Origin: Borborobacter arsenicus
GTDB lineage: Bacteria; Pseudomonadota; Alphaproteobacteria; Rhizobiales; Rhizobiaceae
Assembly: GCF_003934165.1 (NCBI RefSeq)
Contig: NZ_RKST01000001.1
Span: 496,001 to 560,000, forward strand
Length of the DNA stretch: 64,000 nt
Reading direction: 5' to 3'
Notes under the pieces: generated by a model
Databases searched by the model: none
The model's input: only the letters and a program-made list of their open reading frames with translations
What the model was told of the DNA's origin: nothing
Program-made: the position numbers and the translations under genes
Shown: piece by piece, positions 44,397-54,568 of the stretch
Numbering within the stretch: the first letter of the stretch is position 1
Layout of the letters: the number at the start of each line of letters is the position of its first letter

Positions 44397-46073
44397 CTAC
44401 AGCGAAGCGGCGCTGTTTTCCCGCAGCAGGCGTTCAGCCGCCGCGCGCGCCTCCTCGGTGATGCTGGCGCCGGCCAGCATGCGCGCGATCTCCTCCTGGC
44501 GCGAGCGGCGATCCATCTCGGCAATGCTGGTGGAAACCTGTTCGGAACTGCCCGATTTCGCAATCAGGAAATGGGTGTCGGCGCGTGCGGCCACCTGCGG
44601 CGCATGGGTGACGGACAGCACCTGCACCTTGTTGGCAAGGCGCGCCAGCCGCTGGCCGATCGCATCCGCGACCGCGCCGCCCACACCGGTGTCGATCTCG
44701 TCGAACACCAGCGTCGGCGCCGAGCCGCGATCGGCAAGCGCGACCTTCAATGCCAAAAGGAAGCGCGACAATTCTCCGCCCGAAGCGATCTTCATCATCG
44801 GCCCCGGCTTGGTGCCGGGATTGGTGCGCACCCAGAATTCGACCTGATCGATACCCTCTTCCATGCGGTTGTCGGGCTCGCTCATCATCTCGACGATGAA
44901 CTCCGACCGCTCCAGCTTCAGCGCCGGCAGTTCGGCCATGACGGCCTCGCGCAGCGCCTTCGCAGCTATCTGGCGCAGGCCGGACAGGCTGGCGGCAACG
45001 CCGTCATAGGCATCGCGCGCGGCGACCGCCTGTTTTTCCAGCACGTGCAGGCGGCCCTCGCCGGCGTCGAGGTCGGCAAGATCAGCAGCCATGGTGTCGC
45101 GCAGCCGGGCGAGATCATCGACCTGCACATTGTGCTTGCGCGAAGCGGCCCGCAGCGCAAACAGCCGCTCCTCCGCCTTTTCAAGCCGCTGCGGATCATA
45201 TTCGGTGGCGCGCAAGGCTGCTTCCACCCCGGATTGCGCTGCATCCAGCGACAGCATCGCTTCGTCGAGCGACGTCACGACATCGTCCAGCAGGCCCGGC
45301 ACCTCGCCTGCCTTGCGCTGCAGGCGCCGCAGTAGGCTGGCCAGTTGCGGCAGCGGCGAATTGGGACCGGACAGCACATCCTGGGCGTCATTGATCTCGG
45401 CTGCGATCTTTTCGGCCCGCATCATCTGGTTGCGGATATCGGCGAGTTCCGTTTCCTCGCCCGGCTGCGGGTCGAGTTGGGTGAGTTCGCCGACCGCGGA
45501 GCGCAGATAGTCGGCCTCGCGTGCCGCCGCTTCCACCCTGGCGCGGTGGCGGGCCAGTTCCTGCTCGCAATCGCGCCAATGCCGCCAGGCCTGGGCGCAG
45601 GCGCGGGCTTCGCCGATGTGGCCACCAAAGGAATCCAGCAATTCGCGATGGGCAGCCGCATCGACCAGTGCGCGCTCGTCATGCTGGCCGTGGATCTCCA
45701 CCAGCGCGCGGCCGATGTCGCGCATCATGGCGACGCTGGACGGCTGGTCGTTGACGAAGACGCGCGAGCGCCCGTCGGCAGTCTGCACGCGGCGCAGGAT
45801 GATGTCGCCTTCGTCGTCCAGCGCATTGTCGATCAGGATCTGGCGGGCTGGGTGATTGCGCGGCACGTCGAAGACGGCCGAAATCTGCCCCTGTGCCGCG
45901 CCGTGGCGAACGAGCGAGGCATCGCCGCGCGCGCCGAGCGCAAGCGAAAGTGCATCGAGCAGAATGGATTTTCCCGCGCCCGTCTCGCCGGTCAGCACCG
46001 AAAGGCCCGGCGAGAAATCGATGTCCAGCCGCTCGATCAGGACAATATCGCGGATCGAAAGCCTGGACAGCAT
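44397..46073 (-). CDS. recN: DNA repair protein RecN
   Basis: A 558-residue SMC-like ATPase acting in double-strand-break repair. Walker A is GETGAGKS at about 29-36 after the MLSRLSIRDIVLIERLDIDF start typical of RecN. Coiled-coil arms fill the centre, then the signature SGGELSRFLLALK and Walker B LVFDEIDTGVGG, with VTHAPQVAARADTHFLI at the end. It starts 11 bp after the bamD stop, so both are likely transcribed together with ligA at the tail of the dcw region. Confidence 0.96.
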   Translation of the reverse strand: MLSRLSIRDIVLIERLDIDFSPGLSVLTGETGAGKSILLDALSLALGARGDASLVRHGAAQGQISAVFDVPRNHPARQILIDNALDDEGDIILRRVQTADGRSRVFVNDQPSSVAMMRDIGRALVEIHGQHDERALVDAAAHRELLDSFGGHIGEARACAQAWRHWRDCEQELARHRARVEAAAREADYLRSAVGELTQLDPQPGEETELADIRNQMMRAEKIAAEINDAQDVLSGPNSPLPQLASLLRRLQRKAGEVPGLLDDVVTSLDEAMLSLDAAQSGVEAALRATEYDPQRLEKAEERLFALRAASRKHNVQVDDLARLRDTMAADLADLDAGEGRLHVLEKQAVAARDAYDGVAASLSGLRQIAAKALREAVMAELPALKLERSEFIVEMMSEPDNRMEEGIDQVEFWVRTNPGTKPGPMMKIASGGELSRFLLALKVALADRGSAPTLVFDEIDTGVGGAVADAIGQRLARLANKVQVLSVTHAPQVAARADTHFLIAKSGSSEQVSTSIAEMDRRSRQEEIARMLAGASITEEARAAAERLLRENSAASL

Positions 46074-46084
46074 TGCCTGAAACG

Positions 46085-46951
46085 TCAGCCCGTGATCAGT
46101 TTTCCGGCTTTGGTGAGCCATGAGCCGGCGCTTTCACGCGGCTCCAGCCCACCGGTTTGCAAGAGCTTGTAGGAATCCCGATACCAAGGGCTGTCGGGGT
46201 AGTTCTGCCCCAGAACGGCAGCAGCCGTCTGCGCTTCCGACGTCAGGCCCATTGCGTAATAGGCCTCGGTGAGCCGGGCAAGCGCCTCCTCGACGTGGCG
46301 GGTGTTGGAATAGCCTTCGACCACGCCGCGGAACCGCTTGATGGCGGCGATATATTCACGGCGCTCGAGATAGTAGCGGCCGATCTGCATTTCCTTGCCG
46401 GCCAGCTGGTCGCGGGCAACGCGAATCTTTTCCTTGGCGTCTTCGACATATTCGGACTCCGGCCAGCGATCGACCACCTCCTGCATCGCCTCGATGGCGC
46501 GCCGCGATTCCTTCTGGTCCTGCGTCACGTCGCGGATCTGGCGGAAATAGCTGAGCCCGATAATGTATTGCGCATAGGCGGCATCTTCGGTCGAGGGGTA
46601 GAGCGCAAGGTAGCGCTTGGCCGAATTGATGGCGTCGTCGTAATTGCCCTGCCGGTAATTGGCGAATGCGCCCATGACCATCGATTTGCGCGCATATTCC
46701 GAATAGGGGTGCTGGCGATCGATGGCGTCGAACTTGCGGCTCGCCTCTTTCAGGCGCCCGGCGCTGAGATTGGCGAGGCCCTGATTGTAGAGCTGATCGG
46801 CAGGCTCGGTCTGCTCGACATAGGTCGACAGGTCGAGATCCTTGTCCGACGACGTGCAGGCGGACAGAAAAAGCGGAGCAGAAAGCACCGCAAGCGCAAG
46901 AAAAGCAGCGCGCGCCGGCGATCTCGTCTGTGCAGCTCGCTCAAAAACCAT
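46085..46951 (-). CDS. bamD: Outer-membrane assembly lipoprotein BamD
   Basis: A 288-residue lipoprotein of the BAM complex that inserts beta-barrels into the outer membrane. A signal peptide ends in the lipobox LSAC, with the Cys near residue 32. TPR repeats follow: [68 protein letters not shown] (in parts), then [10 protein letters not shown] and [46 protein letters not shown]. Position beside lpxC and recN is the standard alphaproteobacterial order. Confidence 0.95.
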   Translation of the reverse strand: MVFERAAQTRSPARAAFLALAVLSAPLFLSACTSSDKDLDLSTYVEQTEPADQLYNQGLANLSAGRLKEASRKFDAIDRQHPYSEYARKSMVMGAFANYRQGNYDDAINSAKRYLALYPSTEDAAYAQYIIGLSYFRQIRDVTQDQKESRRAIEAMQEVVDRWPESEYVEDAKEKIRVARDQLAGKEMQIGRYYLERREYIAAIKRFRGVVEGYSNTRHVEEALARLTEAYYAMGLTSEAQTAAAVLGQNYPDSPWYRDSYKLLQTGGLEPRESAGSWLTKAGKLITG

Positions 46952-47123
46952 AATCGGACTCTGCCCTTTCGGCCTGATTACACTCGGTGCCCGCAGTCAT
47001 AGACCACAACTGCCGTTGCACGGCAACGCTATCATCCGGCAATGGCACATTTTTGTGGCAGCACAAGCGGCCGATAGCACCGGTCTGTGGATTTCCAAGC
47101 TGTCGGTGTACCGACTTGCCTTG

Positions 47124-48059
47124 TCAAAGCGCCCAAGGCGCATTGGCTGGCGCGTTGACCGCAATCATCTCCGACGAGCGGCCACGCTCGCGGCGGGTTT
47201 CGACCACCTGGAAAGCCGAGCGGTCGGAGAACAGGCGGCGCAGGGCAGCGGCATTGAGCTTGTGCCCGCCACGATAGGAGCGGAAGCAGCCGATGAAGCG
47301 CGAGCCGGCAAGCGCCAGATCGCCCATGGCGTCGAGCGTCTTGTGGCGCGCGAATTCGTTTGCGTAGCGCAGGCCTTCCATATTGATGACCTGGCCGTCC
47401 TCGCCGATCACCACGGAATTCTCCAGCGACGAGCCGAGTGCAAAACCGGCGGCCCACAGGCGCTCGACATCCTTCATGAAGCCGAAGGTGCGCGCCCGCG
47501 CGATCTCCTTGCGGAATGTATCTGCCGTGATGTCTGCCGCAAAGGATTGGCGGCCGATGGCCGGGTTCTCGAAATCGATCTCGACTTCGAAGCGCGTGCC
47601 GACATAGGGCCGGAACTCGGCCCAGGACGCACCGGAATCGATCCGCACCGGCTTGAGGATGCGGATATAGCGGCGCTTGGCCGTCAGCGTCTCGAGGCCG
47701 ACACGGTCGATCGCCTCGACGAACAGTGCGGCACTGCCATCGAGGATCGGCATTTCGTTGCCGTCGATCTCGATGACGACATTGTCGACGCCAAGTCCGA
47801 GCAATGCGCCCATGACATGCTCGACGGTCGCAACATGGTGTCCGGCCGGGTCGCCAAGCACGGTCGACAGATCGGTGCTGCCGACCTCAGAAACCAGCGC
47901 ACGCAAATCCTGCTGCGGCTTGCCCGGCCCAGCATAGTGGAACACCACACCGGTATCGGCTGCGGCCGGCAGGAAATGCACGCAAACCGGCTTGCCGCTA
48001 TGGACGCCGAATCCCGACAGCAAAACATCCGACTTGAGTGTGGTCTGATAGTCGTTCAA
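47124..48059 (-). CDS. lpxC: UDP-3-O-acyl-GlcNAc deacetylase
   Basis: A 311-residue zinc enzyme, the committed step of lipid A synthesis. Signature segments are GFGVHSGKPVCVHFLPA, VATVEHVMGALLGLGVDNVVIEIDGNEMPILDGSA, ARARTFGF and ANEFARHKTLDAMGDLALAG with the zinc and catalytic His/Asp residues. It stands about 300 bp from ftsZ, with its own upstream region holding three GANTC sites, and 170 bp from bamD. Its position after ftsZ is typical of proteobacterial dcw clusters. Confidence 0.96.
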   Translation of the reverse strand: MNDYQTTLKSDVLLSGFGVHSGKPVCVHFLPAAADTGVVFHYAGPGKPQQDLRALVSEVGSTDLSTVLGDPAGHHVATVEHVMGALLGLGVDNVVIEIDGNEMPILDGSAALFVEAIDRVGLETLTAKRRYIRILKPVRIDSGASWAEFRPYVGTRFEVEIDFENPAIGRQSFAADITADTFRKEIARARTFGFMKDVERLWAAGFALGSSLENSVVIGEDGQVINMEGLRYANEFARHKTLDAMGDLALAGSRFIGCFRSYRGGHKLNAAALRRLFSDRSAFQVVETRRERGRSSEMIAVNAPANAPWAL

Positions 48060-48299
48060 AAGGAATCCCCAATATGCCCGTTTAGCGCATGTCCGCTACG
48101 CCAGCCCATCGGCTCACAAATGCCTGCCTCGATCGGCGGACAAGACCCCTCCCCCAGGGCCTCCACGGATCGACTCCGTTCGCAGCAGAAGATAGTGAGG
48201 CATAGGAAAGACTCCAAATCACGGTTTTTTTCCCGATGTTACGGCACCGCCATCCGCCAATCACACACCAAGCCCTTGTTTTCATTTGATTTAATGAAC

Positions 48300-48331
48300 T
48301 AACGGGCGGGCACTTGCGTGCCCGCCCGTTA
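48300..48331. terminator. ftsZ transcription terminator hairpin
   Basis: A perfect 14-bp stem (TAACGGGCGGGCAC pairing with GTGCCCGCCCGTTA) around a TTGC loop lies 26 bp beyond the ftsZ stop on the minus strand. There is no long T-run, but the stability and position support termination or a strong 3' end of the division operon before lpxC. Confidence 0.65.
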
Positions 48332-48356
48332 ACATTGGTTACAATCCGTTAACAGA

Positions 48357-50024
48357 TCAGTTGGCCTGGCGGCGCAAAAATGCCGGAATCTCCAACTGGT
48401 CGTCTTCCTGCGGCCGCGCCGCCTGCGGGGCAATGCGGCCATGTTCGTCCAACTGGCCGCGACGCGGCGCGTAGAGCTGCGCGTCCTGGCTGGTGGCGCG
48501 ACGCACTTCCGGCGCGACCTGGCGCAGCTTGGGCTCGCGCGGCTGTGCCGGCTGGAGCCGTGCAGGCTCTTCCTCGCGACGGGTCAAACCATTGGTCAGG
48601 CGCTTCAGCAGGCCCATCGGACCGCTGTCGTGATGCTCGACCGGCCGCGACTTGGCTTCCACCTCGGCCTTCACCAGCGGCGGAAAATCCTCCACACGCG
48701 GCATTCTCGGTGCCGGCATCGGCTGCTGGGCGACCTCACGCTGCGGCGCCGGCGCGGGTGCCGGGTGCGGCTGGAAAACGGCCTGCTGCTGCGGGGGCGG
48801 CGGCGCCTGGAACAGCTTGCTTTGCGGACGGAAGTCGTCGGCAGGTGCCGGGCGTGGCGCTACCGGAGCGGCAGCGGTTGCGGCATGGGCTTCGGCCATG
48901 CGGATCGCGTCGGCGACAGGATCGGCAGCGCGCGGCTCGGGCCGGGCGATTTCCTGAACAGGCTGTGCCGGGGCGGCGTGGTGGATTTCGGCGGCAGGCC
49001 GCGGCGCTGGCTTCAGCGGCTGGCGGATGGCAATCGGTGCGGCGGCGATTTCGGCCGCAGTCTTGTCGATACCGGTCGCCACCACAGAAACGCGGATGAC
49101 GCCTTCCAGTTCCTCGTCGAAGGTCGCGCCGAGGATGATGTTGGCGTCCTGGTCGACTTCCTCGCGGATACGGGTTGCCGCCTCATCGACCTCGAAGAGG
49201 GTCAGATCGCGACCGCCGGTGATGGAGATCAGCAGGCCCTTGGCGCCCTTCATCGAGGTTTCGTCAAGCAGCGGATTGGCGATCGCGGCTTCGGCAGCAG
49301 CCATTGCGCGACCTTCTCCCGAAGCTTCGCCGGTACCCATCATCGCCTTGCCCATTTCGCGCATCACCGAGCGGACGTCGGCAAAGTCGAGATTGATCAG
49401 GCCTTCCTTGACCATCAGGTCGGTGATGCAGGCGACGCCCGAATAGAGCACCTGGTCGGCCATTGCGAAGGCGTCGGCAAAGGTCGTCTTGTCATTGGCA
49501 AGGCGGAACAGGTTCTGGTTGGGGATGACGATCAGGGTGTCGACGCATTTCTGCAGTTCCTCGATGCCCATGTCGGCCGTCTTCATCCGGCGCTGGCCTT
49601 CGAAATGGAACGGCTTGGTGACGACGCCGACGGTGAGGATGCCCTTTTCACGCGCAGCGCGGGCAACCACCGGGGCAGCGCCCGTGCCGGTGCCGCCGCC
49701 CATGCCGGCGGTGACGAAGCACATATGGGTGTTGGACAGATGGTCGATGATCTCGTCGATGCACTCCTCGGCGGCGGCACGCCCCACTTCGGGCTGCGAG
49801 CCAGCACCGAGACCCTCGGTGACGTTCGCCCCGAGCTGGATCAGGCGATCCGACTTCGACATCGTCAGCGCCTGCGCATCCGTGTTGGCGACGACAAATT
49901 CGACACCGCGCAGCCCGGCCGTGATCATGTTGTTAACGGCGTTGCCGCCGCCACCGCCGACACCGAATACGGTGATGCGCGGCTTGAGCTCGGTGATGTC
50001 CGGCTTTTGCAGATTGATTGCCAT
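48357..50024 (-). CDS. ftsZ: Cell division protein FtsZ
   Basis: A 555-residue tubulin-like GTPase forming the division ring. The GTPase core (about 1-320) has the tubulin signature GGGTGTG at about 109-115. A Pro/Ala/Gln-rich disordered linker of about 220 residues follows, longer than in E. coli and usual for rhizobia, and the conserved C-terminal peptide [15 protein letters not shown] binds FtsA and ZapA-type partners. The ATG at 50024 ([11 protein letters not shown]) follows GAGGAC; the 24 extra upstream codons are not family-like. It is last in the ftsQ-ftsA-ftsZ run, 141 bp after ftsA. Confidence 0.97.
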   Translation of the reverse strand: MAINLQKPDITELKPRITVFGVGGGGGNAVNNMITAGLRGVEFVVANTDAQALTMSKSDRLIQLGANVTEGLGAGSQPEVGRAAAEECIDEIIDHLSNTHMCFVTAGMGGGTGTGAAPVVARAAREKGILTVGVVTKPFHFEGQRRMKTADMGIEELQKCVDTLIVIPNQNLFRLANDKTTFADAFAMADQVLYSGVACITDLMVKEGLINLDFADVRSVMREMGKAMMGTGEASGEGRAMAAAEAAIANPLLDETSMKGAKGLLISITGGRDLTLFEVDEAATRIREEVDQDANIILGATFDEELEGVIRVSVVATGIDKTAAEIAAAPIAIRQPLKPAPRPAAEIHHAAPAQPVQEIARPEPRAADPVADAIRMAEAHAATAAAPVAPRPAPADDFRPQSKLFQAPPPPQQQAVFQPHPAPAPAPQREVAQQPMPAPRMPRVEDFPPLVKAEVEAKSRPVEHHDSGPMGLLKRLTNGLTRREEEPARLQPAQPREPKLRQVAPEVRRATSQDAQLYAPRRGQLDEHGRIAPQAARPQEDDQLEIPAFLRRQAN

Positions 50025-50165
50025 TGTCCTCGTCCTTTGCCTTTCCCGCCGCTTGCCGCTGCGGCTGCCTATGGGGCTGTCCCCGTCTGATTCCAAAACG
50101 AAGTGGGCTCACTCCGCTCCAACACGCTGCCTTGGGATCGGCGCTAAAAACGCCAACGCCGTTCC

Positions 50166-51476
50166 CTAGAAACTCTCTCGCAACCACTGACCCATGCGAT
50201 ACAATCTGCCGCCCGTCCCCGTCATGCGCATGCGCGAGAACATGCTCATCTGGTTGATTTCGAAATCCGCCACCTGCGGGTAGATCAGAAGCCCCACGGC
50301 GGTCGCAAAGGCCGGCCCCTTTGCCGCCACCGGCAGGCCGGCAACGCCAAGCGGACGACCGATGCGCACGCTGCGCCCCAGGATACGCCGCGCCGCTTCC
50401 GGCAGGCCGGCGAGCTGGCTTGCGCCACCCGTCAGAACCACGCGCTTGCCGACCACGCTGCCATAGTCCGACTTGTTCAGCCGGTCGCGCAGCATTTCCA
50501 GCGTCTCCTCGATCCGCGCGCGGATGATGCGCGTCATGACCGAGCGCGGGACCTGCAGCGGAACATCGGTTTCGTCGGAGCCGATCGGCTGGATCGACAC
50601 CAGATCGCGGTCGTCGGCGCTACCGGGCAGTGCCGAGCCATGCATGACCTTGAGACGCTCGGCATCTTCAAGACGCGCCGAAAGCCCCTTGGCCAGATCC
50701 AGCGTGACATGGTTGCCGCCGATCGGCAGCGCATCGGCATGGACGAACTTGCCGTCGGAGAAAACCGAAATGGTCGTGGTGCCGCCGCCCATGTCGATGC
50801 AGGCAGCCCCCATCTCCAGCTCGTCATCGACGAGTGCGGCAAGCCCGCTAGCATAAGGCGTCGCCACCATCCGCTCGACCGACAGATGCGTGCGGTTGAT
50901 GCACAACTCCAGATTGCGCAGCGGCGCGGAATCGCCGGTCAGCACATGCATGTCCACGCCGAGCGTGTCGCCGACCATGCCGCGCGGATCGCGCATGCCG
51001 CGCTCCGCATCGAGCGAAAACGACACCGGCAGCGAATGAACGACCTCGCGCTCGGCCCGCAGCGCCTGCTTGGCGCCAGCGGCCAGCACGCGCTTGATAT
51101 CGCCTTCGGCTGCTTCATGACCACCAAGATTGATGGTGGCGGAAAAGATCTGGCTCTTGAGCCGCCCGGCCGTCAGATTGACGATAAGCGAATCCACCGT
51201 CAGCCCGGCCATGCGCTCGGCGGCATCGACGGCAAGGCGGATGGAATGCTCGGCGCGATCGAGATCGACGACCACGCCCGACTTCACCCCTTGCGACTTC
51301 TGGTGACCGATACCTATCACCTTGGCGCGATGCGTGCGGCCACGCAGGAGATGACTATCCTCGCCACTCGGCTGCAACTTGGCCACCACGCAGCACACCT
51401 TGCTCGACCCGACATCGAGCACGGTGACGATGCCGGAGCGGCGCGAGAGATTGTCCTTGACGCCGAGCAGGCTCAT
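50166..51476 (-). CDS. ftsA: Cell division protein FtsA
   Basis: A 436-residue actin-fold protein that ties FtsZ to the membrane. Actin-like motifs are VTVLDVGSSKVCCVVAKL (phosphate 1), CIDMGGGTTTISVF (phosphate 2) and VLTGGASQLAGLPEAARRIL (adenosine). The inserted 1C domain is at about 100-180. The C-terminal RLYRMGQWLRESF is the amphipathic membrane-binding helix. Its start overlaps the ftsQ stop by 4 bp. Confidence 0.96.
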   Translation of the reverse strand: MSLLGVKDNLSRRSGIVTVLDVGSSKVCCVVAKLQPSGEDSHLLRGRTHRAKVIGIGHQKSQGVKSGVVVDLDRAEHSIRLAVDAAERMAGLTVDSLIVNLTAGRLKSQIFSATINLGGHEAAEGDIKRVLAAGAKQALRAEREVVHSLPVSFSLDAERGMRDPRGMVGDTLGVDMHVLTGDSAPLRNLELCINRTHLSVERMVATPYASGLAALVDDELEMGAACIDMGGGTTTISVFSDGKFVHADALPIGGNHVTLDLAKGLSARLEDAERLKVMHGSALPGSADDRDLVSIQPIGSDETDVPLQVPRSVMTRIIRARIEETLEMLRDRLNKSDYGSVVGKRVVLTGGASQLAGLPEAARRILGRSVRIGRPLGVAGLPVAAKGPAFATAVGLLIYPQVADFEINQMSMFSRMRMTGTGGRLYRMGQWLRESF

Positions 51477-52414
51477 ATCCGCTTCTCCACGCCGCGCTTT
51501 GCCGCCTTGGCCTGCTCCTTGAGCGAAGCTTCGCGGCGCTCGACGGCACCTGGCGTGAGCTGCACCACCAGCCTATCGGACAGGCGCATGTCGACAGCGG
51601 CGATGTCACGCGAGAGCAGCCCCGCCTCGCGGTCCATCTTCACCAGATCGGCGAGTGCTGCATCGGTGCCGTTTTCCGGCAGCTTGACGGTGATGCCGTT
51701 TTCAAGCCGCAGGTCCCAGCGACGGTCGGACACGCGGATATAGCCCTTCACGCGCGATGAAAGCTCGGGGTATTTCTGCATCCCGGCGAGGAACCCGGCG
51801 GCATGCTCAGCCGCGCCGAAACCGATGACCAGCGGCAGGGCAGCATGACGCCGGCCGGAGAAGGGCGCAATCACGCGGCCATCTTTCTCGACCACCACCA
51901 ATTGCCCGTCATTCTGCCAGATCGCGAAGGGCTTGCGCTCCTCGATCTTCACTTCCAGCGTGTCGGGATAGACCTTGCGCACGGAGGCGACTTCGACCCA
52001 GGGCAGGCTGGCGACACGATCGCGTGCCTTGTCGGCATCGAAGCCGATCAGCGAGGTCCAGCCATCAAGCTCAAGCTTGTCGAGCACATCGATCTCGGAG
52101 GTTTCGTGGTGACCGACCACACGGATCTGATCGACTGCAAAGCCGCTGCGCGCCGTAATGGCCTGAACCACCGCCGGCATATGGCCACCGACATAGGCGC
52201 CGTAGATACCGCTGGAAGACAGCAAGACGGCAGAGGCGATAGTCGCCGCAAAAGGCGGCGGCGTGAAATCGCCATGCCCGAGGCGCGACACCAGCCGCGC
52301 CGGCCGGCGCAACCAACGTGGCAGCACGAACCCGTCCGCGAAGCGGGCCAGATTGAACGGACCCGGCCGGGCCGCTCCCATTCTGCCACTCTGCCCCCGC
52401 CTCAACGCAAACAC
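51473..52414 (-). CDS. ftsQ: Cell division protein FtsQ
   Basis: A 313-residue bitopic protein of the FtsQLB complex. A cytoplasmic basic tail is followed by one membrane helix ([24 protein letters not shown]), then the POTRA domain ([23 protein letters not shown]) and the FtsQ beta domain ([30 protein letters not shown]). A GTG start at 52414 is chosen because GGTGGAGG lies eight bases before it; it overlaps the ddlB 3' end by 13 bp. The frame also opens at an ATG at 52435, which lacks a ribosome site. Confidence 0.9.
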   Translation of the reverse strand: MFALRRGQSGRMGAARPGPFNLARFADGFVLPRWLRRPARLVSRLGHGDFTPPPFAATIASAVLLSSSGIYGAYVGGHMPAVVQAITARSGFAVDQIRVVGHHETSEIDVLDKLELDGWTSLIGFDADKARDRVASLPWVEVASVRKVYPDTLEVKIEERKPFAIWQNDGQLVVVEKDGRVIAPFSGRRHAALPLVIGFGAAEHAAGFLAGMQKYPELSSRVKGYIRVSDRRWDLRLENGITVKLPENGTDAALADLVKMDREAGLLSRDIAAVDMRLSDRLVVQLTPGAVERREASLKEQAKAAKRGVEKRI

Positions 52415-53325
52415 GACGCGTCCTCCACCATCCAACTCAAAAGCTCACCAAACGAGTGCCCGGCCTGAGCGGCAATTTCGGGCACCAGCGACGTCGGCGT
52501 CATGCCGGGTTGGGTATTCACCTCAAGCCAGATGACCTCGCCATTTTCGGAATGGCGGTCGTCATAGCGGAAGTCCGACCGGGAAACGCCCCGGCACCCA
52601 ATTGCTTGATGAGCCTTGAGCGCCAGTGTCTGTATTTTTTGGTAAATATTTAGTGAAATTTTAGCCGGGCATTCATGTTTTGATCCGCCGGCGACGTATT
52701 TTGAATCATAGTCGTAGAAGGAATGACCCGTCGGAATGATCTCAGTGACGCCGAGCGCCACATCGCCCATCACCGCACAGGTCAGTTCGCGGCCATAGAC
52801 GTATCGCTCCACCATCACCACATCACCATAACCCCACTCGGGCGAGGAGATGATCTGGGGCGGATGCGACTGATCCTCCTTGACGATGACGACGCCGAAA
52901 CTCGACCCCTCATTCACCGGCTTGACGACATAGGGAGGCTGCATCGGATGCTTGTCGCCGATCGAAAAACGGTCGAGCACCTTCGCCTCGGCAACAGGGA
53001 TGCCGGCCGCCTTGGCGACCTTCTTTGCCTGCACCTTGTTCATGGCAAGCGCCGAAGCAAGCACACCGGAATGAGTGTAGGGAATGGCGAGATATTCGAG
53101 GATGCCCTGGATCGTGCCATCCTCGCCAAACGGCCCATGCAGCGCATTGAAGACGACGTCCGGCTTCAACGCCGAAAGCACGGAACCGACATCGCGGGTG
53201 ACGTCGATGCGGGTGACCTGGTAGCCACAGGCCTCGAGTTCATCCGCGCAGGCCTTGCCGGAAGACAACGAAACGGGCCGCTCGGACGAGAAACCTCCAA
53301 ACAACACGGCCACATGCTTCGTCAT
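52402..53325 (-). CDS. ddlB: D-alanine--D-alanine ligase
   Basis: A 307-residue ATP-grasp ligase making the D-Ala-D-Ala end of the peptidoglycan stem peptide. Family motifs are [73 protein letters not shown] and [20 protein letters not shown]. The codons for [12 protein letters not shown] (about 52630-52670) are strikingly AT-rich for this gene. It begins the ddlB-ftsQ-ftsA-ftsZ segment after a 277-bp gap that carries a GANTC cluster. Confidence 0.95.
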   Translation of the reverse strand: MTKHVAVLFGGFSSERPVSLSSGKACADELEACGYQVTRIDVTRDVGSVLSALKPDVVFNALHGPFGEDGTIQGILEYLAIPYTHSGVLASALAMNKVQAKKVAKAAGIPVAEAKVLDRFSIGDKHPMQPPYVVKPVNEGSSFGVVIVKEDQSHPPQIISSPEWGYGDVVMVERYVYGRELTCAVMGDVALGVTEIIPTGHSFYDYDSKYVAGGSKHECPAKISLNIYQKIQTLALKAHQAIGCRGVSRSDFRYDDRHSENGEVIWLEVNTQPGMTPTSLVPEIAAQAGHSFGELLSWMVEDASCLR

Positions 53326-53377
53326 AGTTCCGCAGTCCCCTCGTCGAACCAGGTTTCCCAACCTAGCCTCCTGAATT

Positions 53378-53515
53378 GAGTCCGAGTCTTCCGGTGGTCT
53401 GCCCCCCAGACGGAAAACGCGCCGAACGCGTCGAACGACTCAAATCAGGAAACGCTTTAGTCCAAAGAATCAGAGAGTTGATTCCGTGGCAAGCCCTTAC
53501 GATTCAAGACGATTC
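53378..53515. promoter_or_regulatory. ddlB: Cluster of seven GANTC (CcrM methylation) sites
   Basis: GANTC pentamers start at 53378, 53384, 53437, 53467, 53480, 53501 and 53511, within the 277-bp gap between the ddlB start and the murB stop. In random sequence of this length about 0.5 would be expected. GANTC is the target of the cell-cycle methyltransferase CcrM in alphaproteobacteria, and methylation state with GcrA controls division genes in relatives. A role in ddlB-ftsQAZ timing is inference. No protein-coding gene is seen in this gap. Confidence 0.7.
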
Positions 53516-53602
53516 AATTTTTATGAAATTTGCGCCTTTTGGTGCCGAACCGGCTCCCGGAAGGCCACTGGCCGTTGCCGGCAGGGGCCGCAAGAGAGCG
53601 CG

Positions 53603-54568
53603 CTACAGCATCTGCCCGAGAAACTCCTGGACCTCCCGGCCGGGCTTGAATTCGCCGATGCGCTTGATCTCCCATTGCAGCCGGATTCCAGATGTCTCCA
53701 GCACGCGCGCACGCACCGTCTCGCCGAGATATTCCAGATCGTAGCCGGTGACGTTGCCGGTGTTGATCATGAAATTGCAATGCATCGGCGACATCTGCGC
53801 CCCGCCGATCATCAGCCCGCGGCAGCCGGCCTTGTCGATCTCCTTCCAGGCCGAAGTGCCCTCAGGATTCTTGAAGGTGGAGCCGCCGGTCTTCTCGCGG
53901 ATCGGCTGCACGGTCTCGCGATGATGCTGGACCTCGTCCATCGCCGCCTTGATGACCTCGGGCTTTTCCGCGTAACCCTCGAACAGCGCCGAGGTGAAAA
54001 TGAGATCGGGGGCGGCGGCGGAATGACGGTAGGAGTAACCCATGTCGGCATTCGACAAGACATGGACTTTCCCCTTCCGGTCGAGCGCGCGTATCTCGAC
54101 CGCTCGTTCGCTCGTTTCCACGCCATTGGCGCCGGCATTCATGCGCAGCGCACCGCCGACGCTGCCCGGTATGCCGTGATAGAAATGCAGGCCGCCAATG
54201 CCCGCATCGAGTGCCGCGGCGGCAAGCCGCTTATCGGGCGTGGCCGCACCTGCGCGGATGCGCGTCGGCGACACTATTTCGGTATCGGCAAAACCCTTGG
54301 CCGACAGGCGCACCACGAAGCCGCGGATGCCGCCTTCACGCACCAGAAGATTGGAGCCGACGCCAACGATGGTCAGCGGGACATCTGCCGGCACCGCTTT
54401 CAGGAAAGCGGCAAGGTCCTGCTCGTCAGCGGGCTGGAACAACGCATCTGCGACGCCGCCGGCACGGAACCAGGTGATCTTTTCCATCTCGGCGTCGGGC
54501 GTGACGCGGCCTCGCAGCCCCGAAAGCCTGCCGTCGAGCCTTGCAAGCAGCGCCTCGCCTTTCGTCAT
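53603..54568 (-). CDS. murB: UDP-N-acetylenolpyruvoylglucosamine reductase
   Basis: A 321-residue FAD enzyme that makes UDP-MurNAc. FAD-binding motifs are [22 protein letters not shown] and [44 protein letters not shown] with the catalytic Ser region, and GSTFKNPEG are also conserved. It is of the type I/II length without large insertion. The ATG at 54568 overlaps the murC stop by 4 bp. It is the last gene of the tight mur/fts run. Confidence 0.95.
   Translation of the reverse strand: MTKGEALLARLDGRLSGLRGRVTPDAEMEKITWFRAGGVADALFQPADEQDLAAFLKAVPADVPLTIVGVGSNLLVREGGIRGFVVRLSAKGFADTEIVSPTRIRAGAATPDKRLAAAALDAGIGGLHFYHGIPGSVGGALRMNAGANGVETSERAVEIRALDRKGKVHVLSNADMGYSYRHSAAAPDLIFTSALFEGYAEKPEVIKAAMDEVQHHRETVQPIREKTGGSTFKNPEGTSAWKEIDKAGCRGLMIGGAQMSPMHCNFMINTGNVTGYDLEYLGETVRARVLETSGIRLQWEIKRIGEFKPGREVQEFLGQML

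Noticed and set aside
53376-53744. Plus-strand open frame in the ddlB-murB gap
   Set aside because: It starts in the GANTC cluster and runs antisense into murB; there is no ribosome site and no family resemblance.
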